A program made the translations under genes and the position numbers. A stretch of 35,556 nucleotides of DNA from Deltaproteobacteria bacterium (GTDB taxonomy: Bacteria; Myxococcota_A; UBA796; GCA-2862545), in NCBI GenBank assembly GCA_011376105.1, contig DRPG01000545.1:1-35556 (forward strand), given 5' to 3'. Positions 7,887 through 15,266 of the stretch are shown here, piece by piece. Position 1 is the stretch's first letter. Each line of letters starts with the position of its first letter. Below the pieces are notes generated by a model. The model did no database searches. It saw only the letters and a list, made by a program, of their open reading frames with translations, and was not told the origin of the DNA.

Positions 7887-8634
7887 TGAGCTGCCCCAGG
7901 ACCTCTCCCCGCTCCTCCGGGGCGGCCTGGAGCGCCAGACCCGCCACCACATAGACCAGCTGCTCGAGCTGGGGGCGGTGGGTGGGCGGAGGCTCCCCCT
8001 CGAAGCGGAACACCATGGGCTTGTCGTCCAGGGCGTGGGCACCACGCTGCCAGGCGTCGGCGTCGGGGGTGATCAGCCCGAGCCACATCCAGTCGACGGA
8101 CCAGCGATGGAGCGCCATGTTCTGCCCCTCGTCCCACTGCTGGGGGGGGATCCCCTCTGCGCCCTCGAGGGAGGGCCCGCCATCGTGCGCCGCGTGACAG
8201 CCACCGCAGGCCTGTGCCAGACGGCCCACCCCCCGGGCGGCCTCCAGCAGGTCCCCGGCCTCGGCGATCCGGGTCGCTCCGGCGTCGATCCGCTCGAGCC
8301 AGGGGCGCCACCCCTCGGCGGGGAGCTGCTCCTCGTGGATGTTCGCCAGCGCTGCTGCGCGGGCCTTCGCCTCCTCCAGCCGCCCCTGGATCACATGATC
8401 CCGCACCTCGCTCAGCAGCTCGAACCGATGGTGCATCGCCTCAGCCACCGGATCGGAGGTCACACCGGGCTCCGGCGCGGGCTCCAGCGCGGGCTCTAGC
8501 GCGGGCTCCAGCGCGGGCTCCGGCGCGGGCTCCGGCGCGGGCTCCGGCGCGGGCTCCGGCGCAGCAGCGACGGGTGGGGGGGGGTGCTGGCCTCCCTGAC
8601 ACGCAGCGAGCGACAGCACGATGGACCAGAACAT
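7852..8634 (-). CDS. Diheme c-type cytochrome-like lipoprotein
   Basis: About 260 residues. The start ATG at 8634 has AGGAGG four bases upstream. A signal sequence (FWSIVLSLAAC) ends in a lipobox, so the protein should be a periplasm-facing lipoprotein. A linker of Ala-Pro-Glu-Pro repeats follows (about residues 22-57). The folded part has CGGCH in the middle and CAECH at the extreme C-terminus, with HRWSVDWMWLGLITPDADAW between them, as in the paralog at 5854-6540. Such proteins carry covalent heme and could shuttle electrons or bind NO or O2 (inference). It starts 17 bp after the kinase-hemerythrin gene and is probably in its sigma-54-driven operon. Confidence 0.85.
   Translation of the reverse strand: MFWSIVLSLAACQGGQHPPPPVAAAPEPAPEPAPEPAPEPALEPALEPALEPAPEPGVTSDPVAEAMHHRFELLSEVRDHVIQGRLEEAKARAAALANIHEEQLPAEGWRPWLERIDAGATRIAEAGDLLEAARGVGRLAQACGGCHAAHDGGPSLEGAEGIPPQQWDEGQNMALHRWSVDWMWLGLITPDADAWQRGAHALDDKPMVFRFEGEPPPTHRPQLEQLVYVVAGLALQAAPEERGEVLGQLIATCAECHDGR
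8468..8563. repeat. 12-bp in-frame tandem repeat (Ala-Pro-Glu-Pro linker)
   Basis: About eight copies of a GCGGGCTCCGGC-like unit encode the flexible linker of the lipoprotein on the minus strand. Some copies differ by one base (giving ALEP). Unit length is a multiple of three, so copy-number change alters only linker length. Confidence 0.85.
8576..8584. repeat. Nine-base G/C homopolymer in coding sequence
   Basis: The plus strand has nine G residues, read as proline codons just after the lipobox cysteine of the minus-strand lipoprotein. A slip of one base would frameshift the gene near its start. Confidence 0.7.
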
Positions 8635-8651
8635 GGAGCCTCCTACAGTGA

Positions 8652-10475
8652 TCACCAGCCTCGTCGCCGGCGGATGTCGGGGGTTGCTGACAGGACAGCC
8701 TCGTCGTGCTCGTGGCGCTCGAGCAACGTGGCGAGGGCCTCGGCCCCGGCATCGTCCCAGCAGTCGAGCAGCGCGTGCACCGCCTCGAGGATCGGGGCGT
8801 GTTGGGCCTGTAGACGATCAGCCTCCGCGGGCGCTCCCTTGGCGCGGGCGAGGTCGAAGAACCCGCCGGGGCGCTCCTCGTACTCAAAATGACCGGGCAG
8901 CAGCGCGGCCAGGAGCCCCACCGCCTCGCGCTCGCCGCTCCGGAGCCGGAGGATCAGGCGGCGGACCTCGCGGTGCTCGTCGAGCGCAGGCGTCGCCTGT
9001 GCTGAGACAAACGCCACGATCGGCTCCAGATCCACAGGCCCGGACGTATCTACCTCGAGCACACCGGGCCCCACAGGGGGCTCATAGCGAGCGAGGAAGT
9101 CGTCGAGCAGCGGCGCCCGGGCGTCCGAGGCCCCGCCGGTCCGTGCCTCGAGGCGCTGCCGCAGGAGCGGGATCGGGACGCTGCACAGGACGAACGGACA
9201 CGCCACCCCCGCCGCGAACGCCGCCTGCAGGGCGTAGCGTCGCACGGCCTCGCTGCGGAAGGAGGCATCGAGCACCACGGTGCGCCCGCTGTCCAGCACC
9301 AGGGCGGCTCGTCGGGCCAGCTCGGCATACACCGCCTCGGTGGCCGCCTCAGTGTAGGCGCCGGCGAAGGGCTCACTGCCCAGGCTCACCTCGGGCTCCA
9401 CCCCGGCGAGCTGCTTCCGGGTGCGATCGGCGTCGATCACGGGAGCCTCCAGGGCGAACGACAGCGCATCTGCGAGGGTGCTCTTGCCCGATGCGATCGG
9501 CCCCCCCACCGCGACCAGGACCCTCGAGCGCTGCCGGGTGGCGATCCGATGGGCCAGCTCGTACCGCTGGTGTGCGGCCCGCTCGTCGCCCTGGAGCCCC
9601 CGGATCTTGGCGCGAACCCAGGCGCGGTACGCCATGTAGCGATCCACCACCCCATAGACCTCCCAGTCCCCGCTCTGCAGAGCCCAGCGCGCGATCAAGC
9701 GCTCAGAGAGGGCGGACGCTCCGTGCAGCAGCAGCTCCATCGCCAAGAACGCAAGATCCGAGGCGACGTCGGCGCAGCGGTACCGTGGAGAGAACTCGAT
9801 CCCGTCGATCGCCACGATCCGGGGTGCCCCGAGATCGCCGAGGAGGTAGACGTGATCTAGCCGGAGATCTCCGTGCCCGTCGCGCACCCTCCCGGCCTCG
9901 AGGCGACGCTGGACCCACCCCGAAGCGATCAGCTCCCGCTGGAACTCCCTCGCCCTGGTGGCCTGCTCCGGGCCCATCGAGGCGTCGGCGCCGGGTGTCT
10001 GCTCGAAGTTCTCCTCGATCAGCGCAGACACCGCCTCGGGCGAGCCATAGGGCGCACAGCGGGGGCTGGCTGCGTGGAACCCGGCGAGCCACTCAGCCAC
10101 CTGATCGACGTGCTCCGTCGTCAGCTCGCCCCGCTGGAGCAGCGAGGCCATCCGCCGCTCGTCGGGCAGGCGCTGCATCTCGACCGCATAGTCGACCAGG
10201 GCTCCGCTCCCCTCGACCTCGAGCACGCCGCCGTCACCCCCGGGCCCACCCCCCGCGGCGGTCAGGCGCCGCACCCCGAGCGTCACCCCCGGAGCCGTGC
10301 GCTCGTTGAGGTGAGCCTCAGCCTCGCAGGCGTCCCTTCGCTGCTCGAGGGTGGTGAAGTCGAGGAACCCGAACGAGACCGGTTTCTTCAGCTTCAAGAC
10401 CCGATCCGCTCCGATGAGCACGGTGCTGATGTGGGTCTGGCGCACCTGTGCCTCCTCCCACCCCTGGATCTGCAT
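8652..10475 (-). CDS. APH-like/P-loop kinase with C-terminal hemerythrin-like domain
   Basis: 607 residues in three parts. Residues 1-310 resemble aminoglycoside phosphotransferase-like kinases (COG2187 type) with DGHGDLRLDH at 199-208 and IDGIEF at 223-228. Residues 318-490 form a P-loop kinase (COG0645 type) with Walker A GGPIASGKST at 324-333. Residues 495-600 carry a hemerythrin HHE pattern: H501, H529xxxE533, H559, H588xxxE592. The first two parts match the family of mycobacterial Rv2004c, a DosR-regulon protein (from memory); the third is an addition. The substrate is unknown. ATG at 10475 follows GGGAGGGAGGC. A near-perfect sigma-54 site is 30 bp upstream; the lipoprotein gene follows 17 bp downstream. 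Confidence 0.85.
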   Translation of the reverse strand: MQIQGWEEAQVRQTHISTVLIGADRVLKLKKPVSFGFLDFTTLEQRRDACEAEAHLNERTAPGVTLGVRRLTAAGGGPGGDGGVLEVEGSGALVDYAVEMQRLPDERRMASLLQRGELTTEHVDQVAEWLAGFHAASPRCAPYGSPEAVSALIEENFEQTPGADASMGPEQATRAREFQRELIASGWVQRRLEAGRVRDGHGDLRLDHVYLLGDLGAPRIVAIDGIEFSPRYRCADVASDLAFLAMELLLHGASALSERLIARWALQSGDWEVYGVVDRYMAYRAWVRAKIRGLQGDERAAHQRYELAHRIATRQRSRVLVAVGGPIASGKSTLADALSFALEAPVIDADRTRKQLAGVEPEVSLGSEPFAGAYTEAATEAVYAELARRAALVLDSGRTVVLDASFRSEAVRRYALQAAFAAGVACPFVLCSVPIPLLRQRLEARTGGASDARAPLLDDFLARYEPPVGPGVLEVDTSGPVDLEPIVAFVSAQATPALDEHREVRRLILRLRSGEREAVGLLAALLPGHFEYEERPGGFFDLARAKGAPAEADRLQAQHAPILEAVHALLDCWDDAGAEALATLLERHEHDEAVLSATPDIRRRRGW

Positions 10476-10505
10476 GCCTCCCTCCCAGCGCCTGGGCTGC
10501 AGGAG

Positions 10506-10521
10506 AGCATGGATCGTGCCA
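10506..10521 (-). promoter_or_regulatory. Sigma-54 (-24/-12) promoter
   Basis: TGGCACGATCCATGCT on the minus strand has a perfect -24 box and ATGCT at -12. Transcription would start near 10495, 20 nt before the ATG at 10475, and probably continues into the lipoprotein gene. Confidence 0.8.
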
Positions 10522-10700
10522 CCGTGGGTGGCCCGACGGTGGGGGCGTCGCTACCTGCACGGATCCTCCCCCCGACCCAGGAGCCCCCGTGTTCAGCCCC
10601 TCCGGATCCCTCCCCACCCACGGCGAGGCCATGGCTCATCCCGACGGAGCCCTCCTGTGCGAGACCACACGCGCCGCCCGTGCTCCCAGCGCTGCACGCC

Positions 10701-10709
10701 GGGGGGGGG
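10701..10709 (+). promoter_or_regulatory. G9 tract acting as the ribosome site
   Basis: Nine consecutive G residues end four bases before the ATG at 10714 and are the only purine-rich stretch able to act as a Shine-Dalgarno. Homopolymers of this length can slip, which would change spacing and translation level. Confidence 0.5.
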
Positions 10710-10713
10710 CCCG

Positions 10714-11748
10714 ATGGTGAGCCACGAGGCCCACGGCCCGTTCTTTCTGCTGACCCTGGTGAGCTCAATGCTGGCCCTGGCCTACCTCTCCCTGCCGTTC
10801 GTCGGGGTGTTGCTGGCTGCGCTGGTGCTGGTCGTCGTCACCTGGCCCGCCTTCGAGGCCCTGTCGGACCACATCGGCCCCCGAGCCGCAGCGGCGCTCC
10901 TCACCGTCAGCACCGTCGCGGTGTTCGTGATCCCCCTTGGGTTCGCCGCGGTGCTGGCGTTCCGGGAGCTGCTGGAGGCGAGCAACACCCTGCTGGCGTT
11001 CATTGAGTCAGGGGGGTTGGAGACCTGGCTGATCGAGCTGCGGGCCTCCCTTCCCCCCACCGTCGGAGGGTGGCTCGGGCAGGTCGAGATCATGGGGGTG
11101 CTCGAGCGCATCCTCGAGCGGACCGTCCAGGGCTCCGGGGGCTGGCTGACGGACACGGTCCAGGCGATCGGGCAGGGCTCGCTGCAGGTCCTCGTCTTCC
11201 TCGTCTGCCTCGCGAGCCTGTACATCGAGGGGCCGGGGCTGCTGGCCACCCTGCGCCGGATCACGCCGATGCCCCCGCCGATCCTCGATCGCCTGTTCGA
11301 GGTCTTCCGCCAGCTGTCCTACAGCGTCCTGGTGGGCATGGCCGCCACCGGCCTAGGCCAGGGGGCCCTCGCCGCCCTGGGCTTCTACCTGGTGGGCATG
11401 TCCCGGGTGGCGCTGATCGGGCTGGTCACCGCCGCGACCAGCCAGGTCCCGGTCCTGGGCTCAGCGGTGGTGTGGGTGCCGCTGGTGATCAGCCTGCTGC
11501 TCGATCAGCGCTTCGCCGCAGCGGCCTTTGCCGCGGCCTGGTCGATGATCCTGACCGCCTCGGTGGACAACGTCCTCAAGCCCCTCATCTACCGACAGGC
11601 GCTCCGGGTCCACGCCGCGCTGGTGCTGCTGGCGTTGCTGGGGGGGCTGCTGACCCTGGGGCCAGCGGGGCTGCTGGTGGGGCCCTTCGTGTTGATCTTG
11701 TTCGTGACGCTGTTCACCCTGTACGATCCTGGTCCCTCCCCGGGGTGA
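10714..11748 (+). CDS. AI-2E family (PerM/YdiK-type) membrane transporter
   Basis: About 344 residues, normal for the family, with roughly eight hydrophobic segments: a pair near residues 12-40, one near 60-80, then after a central amphipathic region further segments from about 155 to 335. Family-like stretches include QVPVLGSAVVWVPLVI and the tail VDNVLKPLIYRQALRVHAAL, which fits the conserved 'DN.lrP' motif. Members export autoinducer-2 in some species or act as ion/proton antiporters in others; the substrate here is unknown. The start is set by the G9 ribosome site. I found no sigma-54 element. It is divergent from the kinase-hemerythrin gene; the next cytochrome gene has its own promoter. 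Confidence 0.87.
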   Translation: MVSHEAHGPFFLLTLVSSMLALAYLSLPFVGVLLAALVLVVVTWPAFEALSDHIGPRAAAALLTVSTVAVFVIPLGFAAVLAFRELLEASNTLLAFIESGGLETWLIELRASLPPTVGGWLGQVEIMGVLERILERTVQGSGGWLTDTVQAIGQGSLQVLVFLVCLASLYIEGPGLLATLRRITPMPPPILDRLFEVFRQLSYSVLVGMAATGLGQGALAALGFYLVGMSRVALIGLVTAATSQVPVLGSAVVWVPLVISLLLDQRFAAAAFAAAWSMILTASVDNVLKPLIYRQALRVHAALVLLALLGGLLTLGPAGLLVGPFVLILFVTLFTLYDPGPSPG

Positions 11749-11771
11749 TCGGCGCCGATCGACACCTGGGC

Positions 11772-11787
11772 TGGTCCGGTCCTTGCT
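11772..11787 (+). promoter_or_regulatory. Sigma-54 (-24/-12) promoter
   Basis: TGGTCCGGTCCTTGCT keeps TGG, CG and a perfect TTGCT -12 box at exact spacing; two bases of the -24 box differ. Transcription would start near 11798, before AGGAGG and the ATG at 11811. Confidence 0.68.
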
Positions 11788-11810
11788 CCAGAGGCCCCAG
11801 GAGGACGCGA

Positions 11811-12434
11811 ATGTTGTCGATGCTCTGCTCAGTCGCGCTCGCGGGCACACCATCCACAGCGGCCCTGCCTGCCCACATGCAGCACCACTTCGCCGACGCG
11901 ACCGACGCAGTGTGGTACGTCGCCCTGGGTGATCTACAGCGTGCACGGCAGGCCGCCGGGCGGCTCGATCACGCCCCCGATCCGGCCATGCCCCCCGAGC
12001 GCAGCGCCGAGATCCAGCGGATGCGGGACACCGCCCACGCCCTGGCCGAGGCCCCCGATCTGGCCCGAGCCGCGACCCTGAGCGTAACGTTGGCCGGCGC
12101 CTGCGCGGCGTGTCACACGGCGACAGGCCCCGGGCCCACCCTCGAGGCGTCGGAGGCGGTGGTCCCCCGCGCCTCCGAGGCAGGCCAGCACGGCATGGCG
12201 GCCTACACCCTGTGGGTGGGGCTGGTGGTGCCGAGCGAGGCAGCCTACCAGGCCGGCGCCCGGGCGCTGCTGCCGGTCCCCGGGGGTGCAGATCCCGGGC
12301 AGGCCGAGACCTACCAGCGGCTGGCCCAGCGGCTGCTCACCGCCGAGGGTGAGGCCCGCAGCCTCGGGGTCGCCCAGGTGTTCAGGGGCTGTGCGTCATG
12401 CCACCTGCACAGCGGCATCCGGCTGGAGCCATAG
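11811..12434 (+). CDS. Diheme c-type cytochrome-like periplasmic protein
   Basis: About 207 residues. An N-terminal signal sequence (MLSMLCSVALAGTPSTAALP) lacks a convincing lipobox, so a soluble periplasmic protein is likely. CAACH in the middle and CASCH near the C-terminus are heme c motifs. Between them the LWVGLVVPSEAAYQAGARAL stretch aligns with the W-x-GL-x2-P...GA-x-AL signature of the two lipoprotein paralogs at 5854 and 7852. AGGAGG lies six bases before the ATG. It has its own sigma-54 element and is followed after only 4 bp by the L,D-transpeptidase gene, so the two should be co-transcribed. The electron partner or ligand is unknown. Confidence 0.82.
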   Translation: MLSMLCSVALAGTPSTAALPAHMQHHFADATDAVWYVALGDLQRARQAAGRLDHAPDPAMPPERSAEIQRMRDTAHALAEAPDLARAATLSVTLAGACAACHTATGPGPTLEASEAVVPRASEAGQHGMAAYTLWVGLVVPSEAAYQAGARALLPVPGGADPGQAETYQRLAQRLLTAEGEARSLGVAQVFRGCASCHLHSGIRLEP

Positions 12435-12438
12435 CCAC

Positions 12439-13878
12439 GTGCTCTGCCTCCTCACCGGCGCCCTCACCGGCGCCCTCACCGGCGCCCTCACCGGCGCCCT
12501 CACCGGCGCCCTCGCCGCCCCCTACGAGGTGACCCGACCGGTCTGGGTCCGCGCCAGACCCGACGCTCGCTCGGATCGGCGGGGTCGGGTGGAGCCCGGC
12601 GCGGCCTTCGAGGTCATCGACCAGGTCGAGGGCAGGGGCTGTGACGATGAGTGGCACGTCCTTGAGCAGGGCGGCTTCGCCTGCTCGACCTGGTCGAGGT
12701 CATCCGGGCTCGAGCCCTCGCCGCCCCGCACCGTCCGCTTCGATCCTCCCAAGCCCGAGGAGCTCGAGGTGTACCTCGAGCAGGACACCTACGACCGCGA
12801 TCCAGACGGCGAGGACGTGGCGCTGCCGTTTGTCTATGGCCGGGCCTACCGCGATCGTCCGGGCCCGATCTATGCCTCGGTGGAGGCCTGGCGCGCGGGC
12901 CTGCCCCCCACCAACACCCTCCACCCCCGGGCAAAGGTCCACTTCGTGGGCGTGGTCGGGGCGCTGCCGGAGGATGAGCCCCCTAGGGACCAGGCCACGG
13001 GCAGCGGCGCTCCCGAAGACGGCGGCGCTCCCGAAGACGCCGGCGCTCCCGAAGACGCCGGCGCTCCCGAAGACGGCGACCGCCCCAAAGGCCTCGAGCC
13101 AGAGCCGGGGCCTGTGGCGCCTGGATCCCTCGGGCTGCTCCGTCCCGGCGGGGAGGTGGTGCCCGCCGATGCGGTGTACCTGTTCCCGGTGAGCCGGTTC
13201 GAGGGCCGGGATCTACACAGCGATCCGGTGACGCCCGGGGGGCGGGCGGCGTGGGTGCTGCCCTATGTGGGGCTCAAGCTCCGGGACGCACCCGACGAGG
13301 CCGCGGAGGAGGTGGGTCAGCTGCCGTTCCAGGCCGCCCTCGACGCCTTTGGCGACGGAGACTGGCTGCAGACCGCCTCCGGTGCGTGGCTGCGGGCCCG
13401 GGACGTCCGGGTGTTCGAGCCCGCCCCGGCCCCCCCCGGGGCCGGCGGCCGGTCGTGGATCGACGTCGATCTCTCCCAGCAGACCCTGGCGCTGATCCAG
13501 GACGACACCCCGAGCTTTGTCACGCTGATCTCGTCGGGGCTGCCCCGCACCGCCACCCCCACCGGGCTGTATGAGATCACCGACAAGGTAGTGCACGACG
13601 ACATGCGGAGCCGGCCGAGGGCGCGGGAGTGGTACCACGTAGAGCAGGTCCCCTGGATCATGCACTTCCGATCCCGCTACGCGCTGCACGGAGCCTTCTG
13701 GCACTGGGGCTTTGGCCACCCCGCCAGCCATGGCTGCATCAACCTGGCCCCCAAGGACGCCCGCGCTCTGTTCGAGCGCCTGCTGCCCACCCTGCCCAGG
13801 GGTTGGCACACGGTGTATGCCGATCCCGACCACCAGGGCACCCTCGTGAGGATCCGGGGGGAGACGCCGGGGGGCTGA
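12439..13878 (+). CDS. L,D-transpeptidase (YkuD domain), exported
   Basis: About 479 residues. The signal peptide core is five TGAL repeats, with likely cleavage after ALA near residue 26. Residues 30-95 and 260-325 look like SH3-type cell-wall binding folds (WVRARPDARSDRRGRV; VGLKLRDAPDEAAEEVGQLP). A low-complexity GAPED linker lies at about 190-212. The YkuD catalytic domain (about 338-460) shows WIDVDLSQQTLALIQ, TATPTGLYEI, H417 and the catalytic motif SHGCINL with C433. It should form 3-3 peptidoglycan cross-links or attach proteins in the periplasm. The GTG start lies 4 bp after the cytochrome stop, which points to an operon; the Shine-Dalgarno is weak, so coupling is likely. Confidence 0.88.
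   Translation: MLCLLTGALTGALTGALTGALTGALAAPYEVTRPVWVRARPDARSDRRGRVEPGAAFEVIDQVEGRGCDDEWHVLEQGGFACSTWSRSSGLEPSPPRTVRFDPPKPEELEVYLEQDTYDRDPDGEDVALPFVYGRAYRDRPGPIYASVEAWRAGLPPTNTLHPRAKVHFVGVVGALPEDEPPRDQATGSGAPEDGGAPEDAGAPEDAGAPEDGDRPKGLEPEPGPVAPGSLGLLRPGGEVVPADAVYLFPVSRFEGRDLHSDPVTPGGRAAWVLPYVGLKLRDAPDEAAEEVGQLPFQAALDAFGDGDWLQTASGAWLRARDVRVFEPAPAPPGAGGRSWIDVDLSQQTLALIQDDTPSFVTLISSGLPRTATPTGLYEITDKVVHDDMRSRPRAREWYHVEQVPWIMHFRSRYALHGAFWHWGFGHPASHGCINLAPKDARALFERLLPTLPRGWHTVYADPDHQGTLVRIRGETPGG
12454..12513 (+). repeat. 12-bp x5 perfect tandem repeat inside a signal peptide
   Basis: Five perfect copies of ACCGGCGCCCTC encode Thr-Gly-Ala-Leu five times and make up nearly the whole hydrophobic core of the L,D-transpeptidase signal peptide. 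Confidence 0.92.
13006..13077 (+). repeat. 18-bp x4 in-frame tandem repeat (GAPED linker)
   Basis: Four copies of an 18-bp unit starting GGCGCTCCCGAAGAC encode Gly-Ala-Pro-Glu-Asp plus Gly or Ala. They form an acidic flexible linker between the wall-binding folds of the L,D-transpeptidase. Confidence 0.88.
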
Positions 13879-13890
13879 TCCACCGGGACA

Positions 13891-13906
13891 AGGAACGCGT
13901 CTTGCA
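13891..13906 (+). promoter_or_regulatory. Sigma-54 (-24/-12) promoter
   Basis: AGGAACGCGTCTTGCA has GG and ACG of the -24 box and a perfect TTGCA -12 box at exact spacing. Transcription would start near 13917, leaving a leader of about 14 nt that just holds the ribosome site of the CBS gene. Confidence 0.68.
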
Positions 13907-13930
13907 GGCGAAGATCAGCGGGAGGTGGCC

Positions 13931-14341
13931 GTGTCCCTCTGTGTCCGTGATCTGATGACCCCCGATCCCCTGACCCTCAGCGCACGCCAGTCGCTGTATG
14001 ACGCCTGGAGCTGCATGCGGGAGCAGGGTTTCCGGCACCTCCCGGTCACCGACGACGCCGGAGAGATCGTCGGGCTGCTGACGGATCGGGATCTGCTGAG
14101 CACCGGGATCTTCAGCGGGGAGGGGGAGCTCGACATCCTCGATCGGCTGCGCCAGATGCGGGTCAGCGCAGCGATGGTGCGCCACGTGGAGCTGGCCGAG
14201 GCCGACGAGCCCCTCGCGGACGTGGCCACGAAGATGCTCGAGGGCAAGCTCGGCTGCATGCCCGTGGTCGAGGGCCTGCAGGTGGTCGGCATCCTTACCG
14301 AGGCGGACTTCGTCCGATACGTGGCCGACCAGGCGGAGTGA
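13931..14341 (+). CDS. Two-CBS-domain protein
   Basis: About 136 residues, a single Bateman pair. Repeat one: VRDLMTPDPLTLSARQSL through GFRHLPVTDDAGEIVGLLTD; repeat two ends KLGCMPVVEGLQVVGILTEA. It resembles stand-alone CBS proteins such as mycobacterial Hrp1 (a DosR-regulon protein). Two GTGs lie 6 bp apart; the second (13931) is chosen because GGGAGG ends 5 nt before it, while the first overlaps that sequence. The gene is driven by the sigma-54 element at 13891 and is followed 49 bp later by a USP gene, probably in the same operon. Confidence 0.87.
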   Translation: MSLCVRDLMTPDPLTLSARQSLYDAWSCMREQGFRHLPVTDDAGEIVGLLTDRDLLSTGIFSGEGELDILDRLRQMRVSAAMVRHVELAEADEPLADVATKMLEGKLGCMPVVEGLQVVGILTEADFVRYVADQAE

Positions 14342-14390
14342 TCCGGTGGCGGTGTCCGCCGCGGCCGTCCCCCGCCGGCGGAGGTGTGCT

Positions 14391-15104
14391 GTGATGGACA
14401 ACGTCCTGCTACCCCACGATCTGTCCGAGTTCTCGGATCGGGGGCTCGAGGCCCTCTCAGAGCTCGGGCTGCCGCTGCGCCACGTCCACATCGTGTGTGC
14501 CCTCCCGAGGATCGATCTGTCTTACCCAGGGATCGTGTGGCCGAGGGATGAGGACGAGCTCCGCCGCAGGCACGCGCTGGCGAGCCTTCAGGACCGTGTC
14601 GCAGGCACCGAGCTGCGCGAGGCCATCCTGCATGTGTGTGTCGGGGATCCGAGCACCCGGATCGTCGAGCTGGCGCGGGAGATCGGCGCCACCCTGATCG
14701 TGATGCCCAGCCACGGCCGGAGCGGGCTGCAGCGCGTGGTGCGGGGCTCAGTGGCCGAGCACGTGTCCCGCTTCGCCCCCTGTCCGGTGCTGATCCTCCC
14801 CGCGACGGCGGAGCGTCCCTGCGAGCCCCGCACCCATCCCCACCCCACGGGCGAGCCCGAGGAACAGCTCGACGCGCTCGTAGACGAGATCCGCAGGCGG
14901 GAGGCAGCCTACGAGGGATACCTCGCCGCGGTACGGATCGCCCTGCCCGCCCATGAAGATCCCAGCTGGTGGCGAGAGGCCCTGCGGGAGCGCCTGGTGG
15001 CCGCGGGCGTCGGCTACATCGATCTGGCCTTCACCCGGAGCGCAGCGGATCAGCCCACGATCGAAGACTGTCGCTGGGCCAGCCACCCGAGCCACAGAGG
15101 ATAG
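14391..15104 (+). CDS. Universal stress protein with C-terminal extension
   Basis: About 237 residues. The first 145 or so form a UspA domain: VLLPHDLSEFSDRGLEAL at the start, and PSHGRSGLQRVVRGSVAEH near the end. The nucleotide-binding motif is G-x2-G-x9-G-S except that the first glycine is proline. A charged extension of about 85 residues follows (EEQLDALVDEIRRREAAYEG; later WWREALRERLVAAGVGYIDL) that I do not recognise. GGAGG lies six bases before GTG 14391 and nine before ATG 14394; either may be used. It is downstream of the CBS gene and probably shares its sigma-54 promoter. Confidence 0.87.
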   Translation: MMDNVLLPHDLSEFSDRGLEALSELGLPLRHVHIVCALPRIDLSYPGIVWPRDEDELRRRHALASLQDRVAGTELREAILHVCVGDPSTRIVELAREIGATLIVMPSHGRSGLQRVVRGSVAEHVSRFAPCPVLILPATAERPCEPRTHPHPTGEPEEQLDALVDEIRRREAAYEGYLAAVRIALPAHEDPSWWREALRERLVAAGVGYIDLAFTRSAADQPTIEDCRWASHPSHRG

Positions 15105-15212
15105 CCCAGCGAGCCCCAGCAAACCCCAGCGGGCCTCAGGGCCTCAGCGGGCCTCAGGGCCTCAGCGGGCCCCAGCGGGCTCAGCGGGCCCCAGCAAGCC
15201 TCAGCGGGCTCA
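15105..15212. repeat. Degenerate GC-rich tandem repeats between convergent genes
   Basis: The gap between the USP and hemN stops is filled with repeats built from AGCGGGCCTCAGGGCCTC-like units (two near-perfect 18-bp copies at about 15129-15164) and shorter AGCGGGCYCC variants. There is no U-rich terminator. Confidence 0.75.
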
Positions 15213-15266
15213 TGACCGAGGCACGCGATCCCACGGCCCTGAGGCCCGGAGGGATCGCAGCCGGGC

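Noticed and set aside
15105-15212. CRISPR array
   Set aside because: Repeats are short, contiguous and lack unique spacers; they are simple GC-rich tandem repeats.
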